Shown: positions 1 through 10,326, counted from the first letter of the stretch. The stretch is 64,000 nt of DNA from Burkholderia multivorans ATCC BAA-247 (GCF_000959525.1 NZ_CP009831.1:62001-126000), one strand, 5' to 3'. Program-made: numbers and translations. Notes: generated from the sequence alone by a model not told the origin.

Positions 1-144
1 GATCGCGACGTTCGACAGATCGTCGACGCCGCTGCGCGTCGACGCGAGCGCCCAGAAGCCGAGCGCTTCGATCGCGAACAGAAAGACGCAGAACACGGTC
101 AACACGCCGAGCAGACCCGACGCGAGCTTGATTTTTCCGAACAT
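1..144 (-). CDS. Methyl-accepting chemotaxis protein, N-terminal fragment cut by the window edge
   Basis: Only the first 48 codons are inside the window. The product begins MFGKIKLASG and continues with a hydrophobic signal-anchor helix (about residues 8-30) followed by a polar stretch ending STRSGVDDLSNVAI. That pattern, a short basic start, one membrane helix and then the opening of a four-helix ligand domain, is typical of Tar/Tsr-type chemoreceptors. An AG-rich stretch, CCAGGAATTCTCC, precedes the ATG. The signalling domain lies outside, so the receptor class cannot be confirmed and the ligand is unknown. Confidence 0.6.
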   Translation of the reverse strand, partial: MFGKIKLASGLLGVLTVFCVFLFAIEALGFWALASTRSGVDDLSNVAI

Positions 145-391
145 GGAGAATTCCTGGAGAGCGGACGATGGAGCAATGCCCCGGCATTAGCGGCAATTCT
201 TCGGCCGACTTTAGCTACCTTTCAGTCATTCCGATGGAATCGCCCTCGGACGATGCGCCCCACCGCATTCGACGCAATAATCGCGTCGCATCGCGCCGCC
301 GATCGCAAGAAACGCGGACGAATTTCCTTGCTTATCGGCAGCCCCCTTCCTAGAGTTCAGCGCAAGCGGCCACACATTGCGAGGAAAGTCG

Positions 392-835
392 ATGACCGAC
401 ATCGTGGACCACGCGCGCGGCGCATTGCGCGCGCAACCGTTCAGCATGCTGCTCGGCACGGAGCTGATGCATATCGGCGACAACGAAGTGTCGCTGTGTC
501 TCGCCGTGCGCGACGAACTGCGGCAGCAGCACGGTTTCGTGCACGGCGGCGTCATCAGCTATCTCGCCGACAACGCGCTCACGTTCGCGGGCGCGCTCGC
601 GCTGGGCCCGCGCGTCGTCACCGGCGAATACAAGATCAACTATCTGCGGCCGGCCGTGAACGGCACGCTGGTCGCGCGCGCGAAGCTCGTCTATGCGGGG
701 CGGCACCAGGCGACGTGCCAGTGTCACGTGTTCGTCATCGACGGCGATCACGAACGGCTCGTCGCGATCGCGCAAGGCACGATCAATCGCGTCGGCGACG
801 GCAAGAATCCGGGCGCGCCGCAGGAAACCGCGTAA
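392..835 (+). CDS. PaaI-family hotdog-fold acyl-CoA thioesterase
   Basis: The 147-residue product has the length and layout of a single hotdog domain of the PaaI/YdiI group, which hydrolyses acyl- or aryl-CoA thioesters in the cytoplasm. The hallmark HGGV sits at residues 51-54 and is followed by the conserved Asp of YLADNA at residue 60, the usual catalytic region. GEYKINYLRPA near residues 78-88 is the conserved central strand. I chose the ATG at 392 because GAGGAAAG lies 3 nt upstream; a TTG five codons earlier is also in frame. It is read away from the chemoreceptor and towards the racemase gene. The substrate cannot be read from the sequence. Confidence 0.85.
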   Translation: MTDIVDHARGALRAQPFSMLLGTELMHIGDNEVSLCLAVRDELRQQHGFVHGGVISYLADNALTFAGALALGPRVVTGEYKINYLRPAVNGTLVARAKLVYAGRHQATCQCHVFVIDGDHERLVAIAQGTINRVGDGKNPGAPQETA

Positions 836-945
836 GCGCGGTGCGGGCCGCGCGTCGGCTTTCGTGCGGCGCGGCATGCGGCGGCGGGATCGTCGGCACG
901 GTACGGCACGGCGCGTCTCGCCGTCACGGCGGCCCCCGCTTCACC

Positions 946-1995
946 TCACGCGGAATCGTCGTTCAACGGCATGAACCGCGGCGCCACGCGCGCGCGCAGA
1001 TTGCCGTCGCGGTCGGTGCGATAAAGGCCGCGCGCGACGTTGTGCGGATGGTCGGCCGCGTCGGCCACGCTCAGCACCGGCGCGAAGCACGCGTCGGTCC
1101 CTTCGAGCAGCGCGCGCCAATGCGCAGACGGATGCTGCGCGAACACCTCGGCGAAACGCGCCTTCAGCGCGGGCCAGCGCGTGCGGTCGTACTGCGACGC
1201 CGGATCGACGTCGGCCAGCCCGAGCCGTTCGATCAGCAGCGCATAGAACGGCGGTTCGAGCGCGCCGATCGTCACGCATTCCCCGTCGGCGCAGCGATAC
1301 ACGTCGTAGAACGGCGCGTCGTGAAACAGGCTCGGCTGCGCGCCGTCGAGCTGGCCGCTCGCACGCGCCCATAGCGCCAGCGTGCCGAGCATCGACACGA
1401 TGTCGACGATCGCGCCGTCGACGACACGGCCGGGCCCGCCCGCGCGCACGTCGAACAGCGCGCAGGCGATGCCGAACGCGAGGCCGAGCGCGCCGCCCGC
1501 ATCGCCGACGACGGTCGGCGGCAGGCCCGGCCGGCCGTCGCGAGGCGCGGACAGCGACAGCATCCCTGTCAGCGCGACATAGTTCAGATCGTGTCCGGCA
1601 GCCGACGCGAGCGGGCCGTGCTGGCCCCAGCCCGTCATCCGCGCGTAGACGAGCTTCGGATTGCGGCGCGCGCAGGCGTCGGGGCCGAGGCCGACGCGCT
1701 CCATCGCGCCGGGGCGCAGCCCTTCGATCAGTGCATCGGCGTGCGCGACGAGGTCCAGTGCGGCCTCGCGGCCGGCGGCGGACTTCAGATCGAGTTCGAC
1801 GATCGTCTTGCCTTCGCGCAGCAGATCGCCGTCGCGGCTGCGCAAGGCGTCGGGCGCACTCGAACGGCCGGCAGGACGCGCGACCAGCGTGATGCGCGCG
1901 CCCATGCCGGCGAGCATCCATCCGGCGAGCGGGCCGGGGCCGAGGCCTTCGAATTCGACGACGTGGACGCCGGAAAGCGGTGCGTCAAGCGACAT
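946..1995 (-). CDS. Alpha-methylacyl-CoA racemase (CaiB/BaiF family)
   Basis: The 349-residue product is a class III CoA-transferase fold enzyme. Beyond the general family match (LSGVHVVEFEGLGPGPLAG at the start) it carries the racemase catalytic set: His135 in AGHDLNY, Asp165 in VGDAGG, and the Glu of IGALEPPFY near residue 240. These correspond to His126, Asp156 and Glu241 of the M. tuberculosis enzyme MCR. Such enzymes invert the 2-methyl centre of branched acyl-CoAs so that they can enter beta-oxidation, which releases propionyl-CoA. It lies directly downstream of the propionate operon but beyond that operon's terminator, so it is probably expressed separately. A different CoA-transferase specificity is possible but less likely. 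Confidence 0.8.
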   Translation of the reverse strand: MSLDAPLSGVHVVEFEGLGPGPLAGWMLAGMGARITLVARPAGRSSAPDALRSRDGDLLREGKTIVELDLKSAAGREAALDLVAHADALIEGLRPGAMERVGLGPDACARRNPKLVYARMTGWGQHGPLASAAGHDLNYVALTGMLSLSAPRDGRPGLPPTVVGDAGGALGLAFGIACALFDVRAGGPGRVVDGAIVDIVSMLGTLALWARASGQLDGAQPSLFHDAPFYDVYRCADGECVTIGALEPPFYALLIERLGLADVDPASQYDRTRWPALKARFAEVFAQHPSAHWRALLEGTDACFAPVLSVADAADHPHNVARGLYRTDRDGNLRARVAPRFMPLNDDSA

Positions 1996-2099
1996 GCTGT
2001 TCTCCCGTCTTCGCGGCCGTTCGATACGAGCGCTTTTCGCGTCTGCGCCGAACCCGTGCGTCGCGGTCGATCGACATTCGCGCTCGCACGCCGCTCAAA

Positions 2100-2137
2100 C
2101 AAAAAATCCCCGCGCAGCGACTCCGCTTCACGGGGAT
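2100..2137 (-). terminator. Rho-independent terminator of the prp operon
   Basis: ATCCCCG (2106-2112) pairs with CGGGGAT (2131-2137), and an inner AGCG/CGCT helix extends the hairpin. Read on the minus strand the stem is followed by a run of six Ts. It lies 21 nt beyond the prpF stop codon, so it should end transcription of prpB-prpC-acnD-prpF before the racemase gene. Confidence 0.85.
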
Positions 2138-2157
2138 CGAATCGATGGCCGGTCGCC

Positions 2158-3348
2158 TCAGAACGCGTCGCCCGGCACGCGCACCCACCCTTCCATCAGC
2201 ACGCGCGCACTGCGGCTCATGATCGCCTTCGTGACCGTCCATTCGCCGTTCTCGAACTTCGCCTCCGCACCGACGCGCAGCGTGCCGGACGGATGCCCGA
2301 AGCGCACCGCGTTGCGCTCGCCGCCGCCGGCCGCGAGATTGACGAGCGTGCCGGGAATCGCCGCGGCCGTGCCGATCGCGACGGCCGCCGTGCCCATCAT
2401 CGCGTGATGCAGCTTGCCCATCGACATCGCGCGCACCAGCAGGTCGACGTCGCCCGCGTTCACGCGCTTGCCGCTCGACGCGACATAGTCGGCCGGCTTG
2501 GCGACGAACGCGATCTTCGGCGTATGCTGCCGCGTCGCGATCTCGTCGAGCGTGTCGATCAGCCCCATGCGCAGCGCGCCATGCGCGCGGATCGCCTCGA
2601 ACTTCTCGAGCGCCTTCGCGTCGCCGTTGATCGCGTCCTGCAGCTCGGTGCCCTTGTAGCCGATCGCTTCCGCGTCGACGAAGATCGTCGGAATCCCCGC
2701 GTTGATCATCGTCGCCTTCAGCGTGCCGACGCCCGGCACCGTCAGATCGTCGACGAGGTTGCCGGTCGGGAACATCGCGCCTCCCGCGCCCTCTTCGTCG
2801 GCGGCCGGATCCATGAACTCGAGCTGTACTTCGGCGGCCGGGAACGTCACGCCGTCCAGCTCGAAATCGCCCGTTTCCTGCACCGCGCCGTTCGTGATCG
2901 GCACGTGCGCGACGATCGTCTTGCCGATGTTCGCCTGCCAGATCCGCACGGTCGCGATGCCGTCGCGCGGCACGCGCGCCGGATCGACGAGCCCGCCCGC
3001 GATCGCGAACGGGCCGACCGCCGCGGACAGATTCCCGCAGTTGCCGGTCCAGTCGACGAACGCGCGATCGATCGCGACCTGCCCGAACAGGTAATCGATG
3101 TCGTGGCCGGGCCGCGCGCTCTTCGAGACGATCACCGTCTTGCTCGTCGACGACGTCGCGCCGCCCATCCCGTCGATCTGCTTGCCGTACGGATCGGGGC
3201 TGCCGATCACGCGCAGCAGCAGCGCGTCGCGCGCGGCACCGGGCGCCTGCGCGGCATCCGGCAGATCCTGCAGCCGGAAGAACACGCCCTTGCTGGTGCC
3301 GCCGCGCATGTAGGTCGCGGGAATCCGGATTTGAGGAATGTGCGCCAT
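2158..3348 (-). CDS. prpF: 2-methylaconitate cis-trans isomerase PrpF
   Basis: The 396-residue product starts MAHIPQIRIPATYMRGGTSK, the conserved opening of the PrpF family, a diaminopimelate-epimerase-like fold. PrpF isomerises the 2-methylaconitate made by AcnD so that it can be rehydrated to 2-methylisocitrate; with AcnD it replaces PrpD. The conserved SSTSKTVIVSKS and GNCGNLSAAVG blocks are present near residues 66-110. It is the last gene of the operon, 25 nt after acnD. The length is normal and nothing looks damaged. Confidence 0.95.
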   Translation of the reverse strand: MAHIPQIRIPATYMRGGTSKGVFFRLQDLPDAAQAPGAARDALLLRVIGSPDPYGKQIDGMGGATSSTSKTVIVSKSARPGHDIDYLFGQVAIDRAFVDWTGNCGNLSAAVGPFAIAGGLVDPARVPRDGIATVRIWQANIGKTIVAHVPITNGAVQETGDFELDGVTFPAAEVQLEFMDPAADEEGAGGAMFPTGNLVDDLTVPGVGTLKATMINAGIPTIFVDAEAIGYKGTELQDAINGDAKALEKFEAIRAHGALRMGLIDTLDEIATRQHTPKIAFVAKPADYVASSGKRVNAGDVDLLVRAMSMGKLHHAMMGTAAVAIGTAAAIPGTLVNLAAGGGERNAVRFGHPSGTLRVGAEAKFENGEWTVTKAIMSRSARVLMEGWVRVPGDAF

Positions 3349-3373
3349 GTTGCGTTGCTCCAGTGTGGTCGGA

Positions 3374-5971
3374 TCAGGCCGCGGCCTGCGACGATTCGAG
3401 GAAGTCCTGCGCGAAGCGCTGCAGCACGCCGCCCGCCTCGTAGATCGACACTTCCTCGGCCGTATCGAGCCGGCACGTGACCGGCACGTCGACGCGCTCG
3501 CCGTTGCGGCGATGGATCACGAGCGTCAGATCCGCGCGCGGCGTGCGCTCGCCGATCACGTCGAACGTCTCGGTGCCGTCGATGCCGAGCGTCTTGCGGT
3601 TCGTGCCCGGCTTGAACTCGAGCGGCAGCACGCCCATCCCGATCAGGTTCGTGCGGTGGATCCGCTCGAAGCCCTCGGCGACGATCGCCTCGACACCCGC
3701 GAGCCGCACGCCCTTGGCCGCCCAGTCGCGCGACGAACCCTGGCCGTAGTCGGCGCCCGCGACGACGATCAGCGGCTGCTTGCGATTCATGTACGTCTCG
3801 ATCGCCTCCCACATCCGCATCACCTTGCCGTCCGGCTCGACGCGCGCGAGCGAGCCCTTCTTCACCGCGCCGTCGACCACCGCCATCTCGTTGACGAGCG
3901 TCGGGTTCGCGAACGTCGCGCGCTGTGCGGTCAGGTGATCGCCGCGGTGCGTCGCGTACGAGTTGAAGTCCTCTTCCGGCAGGCCCATCTTCGCGAGGTA
4001 TTCGCCGGCCGCGCTGTCCGGCAGGATCGCGTTCGACGGCGACAGGTGATCGGTCGTGATGTTGTCGCCAAGCACCGCGAGCGGACGCATGCCCTTCAGC
4101 GTGCGCTCGCCGGCCAGCGCGCCTTCCCAGTACGGCGGACGGCGGATGTAGGTACTCTGCGGCCGCCAGTCGTAGAGCGGCGCCGCGCGCTCGCCCGCGT
4201 CGGCCGCGCGCGCGAACATCGGCTCGTAGACGGTGCGGAACTGCTCGGGCTTCACGCTCGACGCGACGATCGCATCGATTTCCTCGTCGGTCGGCCAGAT
4301 GTCCTTCAGCGTGACGGGCTTGCCGTCCCGGTCGTGGCCGAGCACGTCCTGCTCGATGTCGAAGCGGATCGTGCCGGCGATCGCATATGCGACGACGAGC
4401 GGCGGCGAGGCGAGGAACGCCTGCTTCGCATACGGATGGATGCGCCCGTCGAAGTTGCGGTTGCCGGACAGCACGGCCGTCGCGTAGAGGTCGCGCTCGA
4501 CGATTTCCTGCTGGATTGTCGGATCGAGCGCACCGGACATCCCGTTGCAGGTCGTGCACGCGAACGCGACGATGCCGAAGCCGAGTTTCTCGAGCTCGGG
4601 CAGCAGGTTCGCTTCCTTCAGGTACAGCTCGACGGCCTTCGAGCCCGGCGCGAGCGAGCTCTTCACCCACGGCTTGCGCACGAGGCCGCGCGCGTTCGCG
4701 TTGCGCGCGAGCAGGCCCGCCGCGATCACGTTGCGCGGGTTGCTGGTGTTCGTGCAGCTCGTGATCGCGGCGATGATCACGGCGCCGTCGGGCATCTCGC
4801 CCGGCTTCTCTTCCCACTGGCCGGCGATCCCGCGCGCGGCGAGGTCGGAGGTCGGCAGCCGCTTGTGCGGATTCGACGGGCCGGCCATGTTGCGCACGAC
4901 GCTCGACAGATCGAACGTCAGCGTGCGCTCGTATTGCGCGTGCTGCAGCGTGTCGGCCCACAGGCCCGCTTCCTTCGCGTAGGTCTCGACGAGCTTCACC
5001 TGTTCGTCGCTGCGGCCGGTCAGACGCAGATAATCGAGCGTCTGGCCGTCGATGAAGAACATCGCGGCCGTCGCGCCGTATTCGGGCGCCATGTTCGAGA
5101 TCGTCGCGCGATCGCCGAGCGTCAGGCTCGCCGCGCCTTCGCCGCGGAATTCCAGATACGCGCCGACCACCTTCTCCTTGCGCAGGAACTCGGTCAGCGC
5201 GAGCACGATGTCGGTCGCCGTGATGCCGGGCTGGCGCTTGCCGGTCAGCTCGACGCCGACGATGTCGGGCAGCCGCATCCACGATGCGCGGCCGAGCATC
5301 ACGTTCTCCGCCTCCAGCCCGCCGACGCCGATCGCGATCACGCCGAGCGCATCGACGTGCGGCGTGTGGCTGTCGGTGCCGACACAGGTGTCCGGATAGG
5401 CGACGCCGTCCTGCACCTGGATCACCGGCGACATCTTCTCCAGATTGATCTGATGCATGATGCCGTTGCCCGGCGGAATCACGTCGACGTTCTCGAACGC
5501 CTTCTTCGTCCACTCGATGAAGTGGAAGCGATCCTCGTTGCGGCGATCCTCGATCGCGCGGTTCTTCGCGAACGCATCCGGATCGAAGCCGCCGCATTCG
5601 ACCGCGAGCGAGTGATCGACGATCAGTTGCACGGGCACGACCGGGTTCACCTTGGCCGGATCGCCGCCGCGCTCCGCGATTGCGTCGCGCAGGCCGGCGA
5701 GGTCGACGAGCGCGGTCTGGCCGAGGATGTCGTGACACACGACGCGCGCCGGGAACCACGGAAAATCGCGCTCGCGCTTGCGCTCGACGATCTGCTTCAG
5801 CGAATCGGCGAGCATCGCCGGATCGCAGCGGCGCACGAGGTTCTCGGCGAGCACGCGCGACGTGTACGGCAGCGTGTCGTAGGCGCCGGGCGCGATCGCC
5901 TCGACCGCGGCGCGCGTGTCGAAGTAGTCCAGCGACGTGCCGGGCAGGGGTTTGCGGTAGGCGGTATTCAT
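3374..5971 (-). CDS. acnD: Fe/S-dependent 2-methylcitrate dehydratase AcnD
   Basis: The 865-residue product belongs to the aconitase superfamily. The three [4Fe-4S] cysteines are visible as Cys406 (SCTNTSNP) and Cys472/Cys475 (ACTTCNGM). The N-terminal MNTAYRKPLPGTSLDYFDTR and the overall length mark the AcnD subgroup rather than housekeeping aconitase A. It dehydrates 2-methylcitrate to 2-methylaconitate in the 2-methylcitrate cycle, in the cytoplasm. There are two adjacent ATGs (5974 and 5971); I use 5971, which gives the usual family N-terminus. The reading frame stays open upstream without a start of comparable quality. It lies between prpC (80 nt upstream) and prpF. Confidence 0.95.
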   Translation of the reverse strand: MNTAYRKPLPGTSLDYFDTRAAVEAIAPGAYDTLPYTSRVLAENLVRRCDPAMLADSLKQIVERKRERDFPWFPARVVCHDILGQTALVDLAGLRDAIAERGGDPAKVNPVVPVQLIVDHSLAVECGGFDPDAFAKNRAIEDRRNEDRFHFIEWTKKAFENVDVIPPGNGIMHQINLEKMSPVIQVQDGVAYPDTCVGTDSHTPHVDALGVIAIGVGGLEAENVMLGRASWMRLPDIVGVELTGKRQPGITATDIVLALTEFLRKEKVVGAYLEFRGEGAASLTLGDRATISNMAPEYGATAAMFFIDGQTLDYLRLTGRSDEQVKLVETYAKEAGLWADTLQHAQYERTLTFDLSSVVRNMAGPSNPHKRLPTSDLAARGIAGQWEEKPGEMPDGAVIIAAITSCTNTSNPRNVIAAGLLARNANARGLVRKPWVKSSLAPGSKAVELYLKEANLLPELEKLGFGIVAFACTTCNGMSGALDPTIQQEIVERDLYATAVLSGNRNFDGRIHPYAKQAFLASPPLVVAYAIAGTIRFDIEQDVLGHDRDGKPVTLKDIWPTDEEIDAIVASSVKPEQFRTVYEPMFARAADAGERAAPLYDWRPQSTYIRRPPYWEGALAGERTLKGMRPLAVLGDNITTDHLSPSNAILPDSAAGEYLAKMGLPEEDFNSYATHRGDHLTAQRATFANPTLVNEMAVVDGAVKKGSLARVEPDGKVMRMWEAIETYMNRKQPLIVVAGADYGQGSSRDWAAKGVRLAGVEAIVAEGFERIHRTNLIGMGVLPLEFKPGTNRKTLGIDGTETFDVIGERTPRADLTLVIHRRNGERVDVPVTCRLDTAEEVSIYEAGGVLQRFAQDFLESSQAAA

Positions 5972-6051
5972 CATGTGGGGGAAATCGAAGTGGGGCGTGC
6001 GGCGCGCACCGGCCGCCCGCGGAACGGGCGCCGGCGCGCGCGGCCGGTGTT

Positions 6052-7224
6052 TCAGCGCTTCTCGATCGGCACGAACTGCAGATCGTCCGGGCCCGTGTAG
6101 TTCGCGCTCGGGCGGATGATCTTGTTGTCGACGCGCTGCTCGATGATGTGCGCGGCCCAGCCGGACGTACGCGAGATCACGAACAGCGGCGTGAACATCG
6201 CGGTCGGCACGCCCATCATGTGGTACGACACCGCGCTGAACCAGTCGAGGTTCGGGAACATCTTCTTCGCGTCCCACATCACCGATTCGAGGCGCTCGGC
6301 GATGTCGTACAGCTTCAGGTCGCCCGCTTCCTTCGACAGCTTGTGCGCGACGCCCTTGATCACCTTGTTGCGCGGATCGGAGATCGTGTAGACCGGGTGC
6401 CCGAAGCCGATCACGACTTCCTTGTTCTCGACGCGGCGGCGGATGTCGGCTTCCGCCTCGTCCGGCGAGCGGTAGCGGCTCTGGATTTCATACGCGACCT
6501 CGTTCGCGCCGCCGTGCTTCGGCCCGCGCAGCGCGCCGATCGCGCCGGTGATCGCCGAGTACATGTCGGAGCCCGTGCCCGCGATCACGCGGCCCGTGAA
6601 CGTCGACGCGTTGAACTCGTGCTCCGCGTACAGGATCAGCGACGTGTGCATCGCGTCGACCCACGACTTCGACGGCGTCTTGCCGTGCAGCAGGTGCAGG
6701 AAGTGGCCGCCGATCGAGTCGTCGTCGGTTTCCGTTTCGATCCGCTTGCCGTTGTGCGAGAAGTGATACCAGTACAGCAGCATCGAGCCGAGCGAGGCCA
6801 TCAGGCGATCCGCGATATCGCGCGCGCCCGGCAGGTTGTGGTCGTCCTTCTCCGGCAGCACGGTGCCGAGCACCGACACGCCGGTGCGCATCACGTCCAT
6901 CGGATGCGCGGACGCCGGGATTTGCTCGAGGACCGCCTTCAGCGCGTTCGGCAGTCCGCGCAGCGCGCGCAGCTTCGCCTTGTAGGCGGCGAGTTCGGTC
7001 AGGTTCGGCAGCGTCTCGTGCACGAGCAGGTGCGCGATCTCCTCGAACTCGCACGATTCCGCGACGTCGAGAATGTCGTAGCCACGGTAGTGCAGGTCGT
7101 TGCCGGTCTTGCCGACCGTGCACAGCGCCGTGTTGCCGGCCGTCACGCCCGACAGCGCGACCGACTTCTTCGGCTTGAATGCGCCTGCGGCGGCCGGTGC
7201 TGCTGCGTCTTTCGTCTCGCTCAT
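6052..7224 (-). CDS. prpC: 2-methylcitrate synthase PrpC
   Basis: The 390-residue product is a citrate-synthase-fold enzyme that condenses propionyl-CoA with oxaloacetate to give 2-methylcitrate. The active-site histidines are in GPKHGGANE and GFGHPVYT, and the conserved [14 protein letters not shown] and [14 protein letters not shown] blocks are typical of PrpC rather than GltA. The start at 7224 has a good site, ACAGGAGAAC, ending 6 nt upstream. An alanine-rich N-terminal tail of about 25 residues precedes the conserved domain, as is common for this enzyme in Burkholderia. It is the second gene of the operon, 54 nt after prpB. Confidence 0.95.
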   Translation of the reverse strand: MSETKDAAAPAAAGAFKPKKSVALSGVTAGNTALCTVGKTGNDLHYRGYDILDVAESCEFEEIAHLLVHETLPNLTELAAYKAKLRALRGLPNALKAVLEQIPASAHPMDVMRTGVSVLGTVLPEKDDHNLPGARDIADRLMASLGSMLLYWYHFSHNGKRIETETDDDSIGGHFLHLLHGKTPSKSWVDAMHTSLILYAEHEFNASTFTGRVIAGTGSDMYSAITGAIGALRGPKHGGANEVAYEIQSRYRSPDEAEADIRRRVENKEVVIGFGHPVYTISDPRNKVIKGVAHKLSKEAGDLKLYDIAERLESVMWDAKKMFPNLDWFSAVSYHMMGVPTAMFTPLFVISRTSGWAAHIIEQRVDNKIIRPSANYTGPDDLQFVPIEKR

Positions 7225-7278
7225 GTTTCCGTTCTCCTGTATCCAGATAGGCAGATTCGTCGTCGCCACGCGGGCCGC

Positions 7279-8172
7279 TTACTTCTTGCCCTGCGCAAAC
7301 AGCTCGTCGAGCTTGCGTTCGTATTCGTGATAGCCGAGGAAGTCGTACAGCTCGGCGCGCGTCTGCATCGTCGGCACGGCCGCCTTCTGCGTGCCGTCGC
7401 GGCGCACCGTCTCGTAGAAATTCAGCGCAGCCTTGTTCATCGCGCGATACGCGCCGCAGCAGTAGAGCGCGATGTCGACGTTCGCCTCGCGCAGCTCGTC
7501 GACCGTGAACAGCGGCGTCGAGCCGAATTCCGTCAGGTTCGCGAGGATCGGCACCTTCACCGCGGCCTTGAAGCGGCGGTAGTCGTCGAGCGTCTTCATC
7601 GCCTCGGGGAAAATCATGTCGGCGCCGGCTTCGACGTAGGCGACCGCGCGTTCGATCGCCGAATCGATGCCTTCGGCCGCAGCCGCGTCGGTGCGCGCCA
7701 TGATCACGAACTGGTCGTCGGTACGCGCGTCGACGGCGGCCTTGATGCGGTCGACCATCTCGTCGGTCGGCACGCACTCCTTGCCCGGACGGTGGCCGCA
7801 GCGCTTCTGGCCGACCTGGTCCTCGATATGCACGGCCGCGACGCCCGCGTTGATGAACGAGCGGATCGTGCGCGCGATGTTGAAGGCGCCGCCCCAGCCG
7901 GTGTCGATGTCGACGAGCAGCGGCAGGTCGGTCGCGTTGGTGATCCGGTTCGCGTCGATCAGCACGTCTTCCATCGTGCTGATGCCGAGATCGGGAATGC
8001 CGAGCGAGTTCGCGGCGACGCCGCCACCCGACAGATAGACAGCCTTGAAGCCGACGGCCTGCGCCATCTTGGCCGCGTACGCGGTGATCGCGCCGACCAC
8101 CTGCAGCGGCTGCTCGGCCGCGACTGCCGCGCGGAACTTCGCGCCGGCGCTCTGAAGATGCGTGTTGCTCAT
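7279..8172 (-). CDS. prpB: 2-methylisocitrate lyase PrpB
   Basis: The 297-residue product is an isocitrate-lyase-superfamily enzyme that cleaves 2-methylisocitrate to pyruvate and succinate, the last step of the cycle. It has the catalytic KRCGH loop, the Mg-binding DVDTGWGG segment and the opening [17 protein letters not shown] characteristic of PrpB. The ATG at 8172 is preceded by TCAGGAGGCC at good spacing; an open frame continues 38 codons upstream but runs across the sigma-54 promoter, so it is not part of the protein. It is the first gene of the operon and is divergent from prpR. Confidence 0.95.
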   Translation of the reverse strand: MSNTHLQSAGAKFRAAVAAEQPLQVVGAITAYAAKMAQAVGFKAVYLSGGGVAANSLGIPDLGISTMEDVLIDANRITNATDLPLLVDIDTGWGGAFNIARTIRSFINAGVAAVHIEDQVGQKRCGHRPGKECVPTDEMVDRIKAAVDARTDDQFVIMARTDAAAAEGIDSAIERAVAYVEAGADMIFPEAMKTLDDYRRFKAAVKVPILANLTEFGSTPLFTVDELREANVDIALYCCGAYRAMNKAALNFYETVRRDGTQKAAVPTMQTRAELYDFLGYHEYERKLDELFAQGKK

Positions 8173-8202
8173 GAACGGCCTCCTGAAGGAATGCCCATAG
8201 AC

Positions 8203-8218
8203 AGCAAGGACCGGGCCA
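8203..8218 (-). promoter_or_regulatory. Sigma-54 promoter of the prpB operon
   Basis: The minus strand reads TGGCCCGGTCCTTGCT, a near-consensus -24/-12 element in which GG and GC are separated by exactly 10 bases. It ends 30 nt before the prpB ATG and lies about 95 nt from the inverted repeat at 8281-8320, the usual distance for a looping activator. It fits the sigma-54 class of PrpR encoded next door. Confidence 0.85.
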
Positions 8219-8280
8219 GCGTCGCTTCGCCGCGCTAACCCGCTGATTCTTAAGCGAACGGCGCCGCAGCCGGCGGCCCG

Positions 8281-8320
8281 TTTCATTTCAATTCGGAAAT
8301 CTCGTATTCCAAAAATGAAA
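8281..8320. promoter_or_regulatory. Probable PrpR activator site (nested inverted repeats)
   Basis: The outer arms TTTCATTT (8281-8288) and AAATGAAA (8313-8320) are perfectly complementary, and inside them GGAA (8295-8298) pairs with TTCC (8307-8310). The block lies about 95 bp upstream of the prpB sigma-54 promoter and 23 bp before the prpR start codon. A weak sigma-70-like TTCCAA-N17-CATAAT (8307-8335) overlaps its right arm, so bound PrpR could also limit prpR expression. Assignment to PrpR rests on position. Confidence 0.6.
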
Positions 8321-8343
8321 TCCGGCGCGCATAATCGGCGGCC

Positions 8344-10326
8344 ATGGACCTCTCTCCGATCAAGCCCGCCGGCGCGGCCGACCGCACGGTGCGCCCGCGC
8401 ATCTGGGCGATGGGCATCAGCCGGCTGCGCGACCTGTTTCGCGAAATCGCCGGCGAATTCGACGAACGCGCGGACGTGCGCATCGTCACGCGCGCGTACG
8501 AGGATGCGCTCGGCGCCATCGCCGAGGCCGGCACCGCCCGGCCCGACGTGATCGTCGCGGCCGGCTCGAACGGCGGCTTCCTGAAGACGCGCGCGCAGGT
8601 GCCCGTCGTCGTCGTGTCGCCGACCGGCTTCGACGTGATGCAGGCGCTCGCGCGCGCGCGGCGCGATGCGACGCGCATCGCGCTCGTCAGCGCCGGCGAC
8701 ACGCCGCCCGAAGTGCGCCGCTTCGTCGCCGCGTACGGTCTGGACGTGCAGTTTGCGTCATATCAGACCGCACAGGAAGCCGAAGCGTGCGTGCACGATC
8801 TGCGCGATCGCGGCATCGAAACGATCGTCGGGCCCGGCCTCGTCACCGATCTCGCGGCGAGCGCCGGGATGGGCGCCGTGTTCCTGTATTCGCACGCATC
8901 GGTGCGCAAGGCCGTCGAAACGGCGCTCGAAGTCGCGTACGCGACGCATGCCGAAGCGTTTCGCCGCCAGCGGCTCGACACGCTGCTCCAGCATCTGCGC
9001 GACGGCGTCGTCGCGCTCGACGCGCAGGGCCGCGTCGAGGCCATCAACGAAAGGCTCGCGTCGGCGCTCGGCGTCGAGCCGTCGGCCGCGGTCGGGCGCG
9101 CACTCGTCGATCTGCGGCCGGAGCTGCGCACGCTGCGCGGCGAGGACGGCGAGGCGCTCGCGACCGTGCGCGGCGTCCGCTACGTCGTGCATCGCGGGCC
9201 GCTCGTCGACCGCGGCGTCACGTCCGGCAGCGTGCTGACGTTCCAGGAATCGCGCGCGGTCGAGCGGCTCGATCGCGCGCTGCGCTCGCAGCCGAACACG
9301 CAGCAGTTCGCCGCGCGCTATTCGCTCGACGACGTCGTCGGCGCGTCCGCGCCGATGACGCGCGTGCGCGAGCTCGTGCGCCGCTACGCCAAATCCGACG
9401 CGACCGTGCTCGTGCTCGGCGAAAGCGGCACCGGCAAGGAAATGATCGCGCAGAGCCTGCACGGGCTGTCCGCGCGGCGCAGCTATCCGTTCGTCGCCGT
9501 CAATTGCGGCGCGTTTCCGGAAGCGCTGCTCGAAAGCGAGCTGTTCGGCTACGAGGAAGGCGCGTTTACGGGTGCGCGGCGCGGCGGCAAGACCGGCCTG
9601 TTCGAAGCCGCGCATCGCGGCACGCTGTTTCTCGACGAGATCGGCGAAATGCCGCCGTCGCTGCAAAGCCGGCTGCTGCGCGTACTGCAGGAGCGCGAGG
9701 TGATCCGCCTCGGCTCGACCGAACCGATCCGGATCGACGTACGCGTGATCGCCGCGACGCACCGGCCGCTGCTCGCGGCCGTCGAGGCCGGCACGTTCCG
9801 CGCCGATCTCTATTACCGGCTCAACATCCTGAACGTCGGCCTGCCGCCGCTGCGCGAACGCGCGGCCGACATTCCCGCGCTCGCCGCGACGCTGCTCGTG
9901 CAGGCCGCGCGGCGCGAGCCGCGGCTCGCGGAGCGGCTGCGCGACGCCGACGATGCGGCGCGCGTGCTCGGCGCGGTGCAGCCGACGCTCACGCGCTACC
10001 GGTGGCCCGGCAACGTGCGCGAATTGCAGAACGTGATCGAGCGGATCGCGGTGGAGCTCGCCGAAGCGGCCGACGAAGGCGATGCGGCCGCGCCCTGCGC
10101 GGCGCTCGCGCCCGACGCGCTGCAAACGATCGCGCCCGAGCTGTTCGCCGCGCCGCCCGACGGCGGCGACGCCGAGGACGCACAGACGCTGCAGGCACGC
10201 CGCCGCCGCGCGGAAGCGGACGAGATCCGCGCGGTACTCGACGCCTGCGGCGGCGACCGCGATCGCGCGTGCGCGATGCTCGGCATCAGCAAGACGACGC
10301 TTTGGCGGAAGTTATCGGTGAAATAA
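8344..10326 (+). CDS. prpR: Propionate catabolism activator PrpR (sigma-54-dependent)
   Basis: The 660-residue product has the PrpR layout. An N-terminal sensor domain (about residues 15-190) binds 2-methylcitrate in studied homologues and opens with [23 protein letters not shown]-like segment follows (about 205-310), then an AAA+ domain (about 325-560) with Walker A GESGTGKE near 359-366 and the sigma-54 contact loop GAFTGA near 406-411. A Fis-type helix-turn-helix closes the protein ([15 protein letters not shown]). It activates transcription by remodelling sigma-54 polymerase at the divergent prpB promoter. No strong ribosome-binding site precedes the ATG. The family and context make the assignment firm. 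Confidence 0.95.
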   Translation: MDLSPIKPAGAADRTVRPRIWAMGISRLRDLFREIAGEFDERADVRIVTRAYEDALGAIAEAGTARPDVIVAAGSNGGFLKTRAQVPVVVVSPTGFDVMQALARARRDATRIALVSAGDTPPEVRRFVAAYGLDVQFASYQTAQEAEACVHDLRDRGIETIVGPGLVTDLAASAGMGAVFLYSHASVRKAVETALEVAYATHAEAFRRQRLDTLLQHLRDGVVALDAQGRVEAINERLASALGVEPSAAVGRALVDLRPELRTLRGEDGEALATVRGVRYVVHRGPLVDRGVTSGSVLTFQESRAVERLDRALRSQPNTQQFAARYSLDDVVGASAPMTRVRELVRRYAKSDATVLVLGESGTGKEMIAQSLHGLSARRSYPFVAVNCGAFPEALLESELFGYEEGAFTGARRGGKTGLFEAAHRGTLFLDEIGEMPPSLQSRLLRVLQEREVIRLGSTEPIRIDVRVIAATHRPLLAAVEAGTFRADLYYRLNILNVGLPPLRERAADIPALAATLLVQAARREPRLAERLRDADDAARVLGAVQPTLTRYRWPGNVRELQNVIERIAVELAEAADEGDAAAPCAALAPDALQTIAPELFAAPPDGGDAEDAQTLQARRRRAEADEIRAVLDACGGDRDRACAMLGISKTTLWRKLSVK

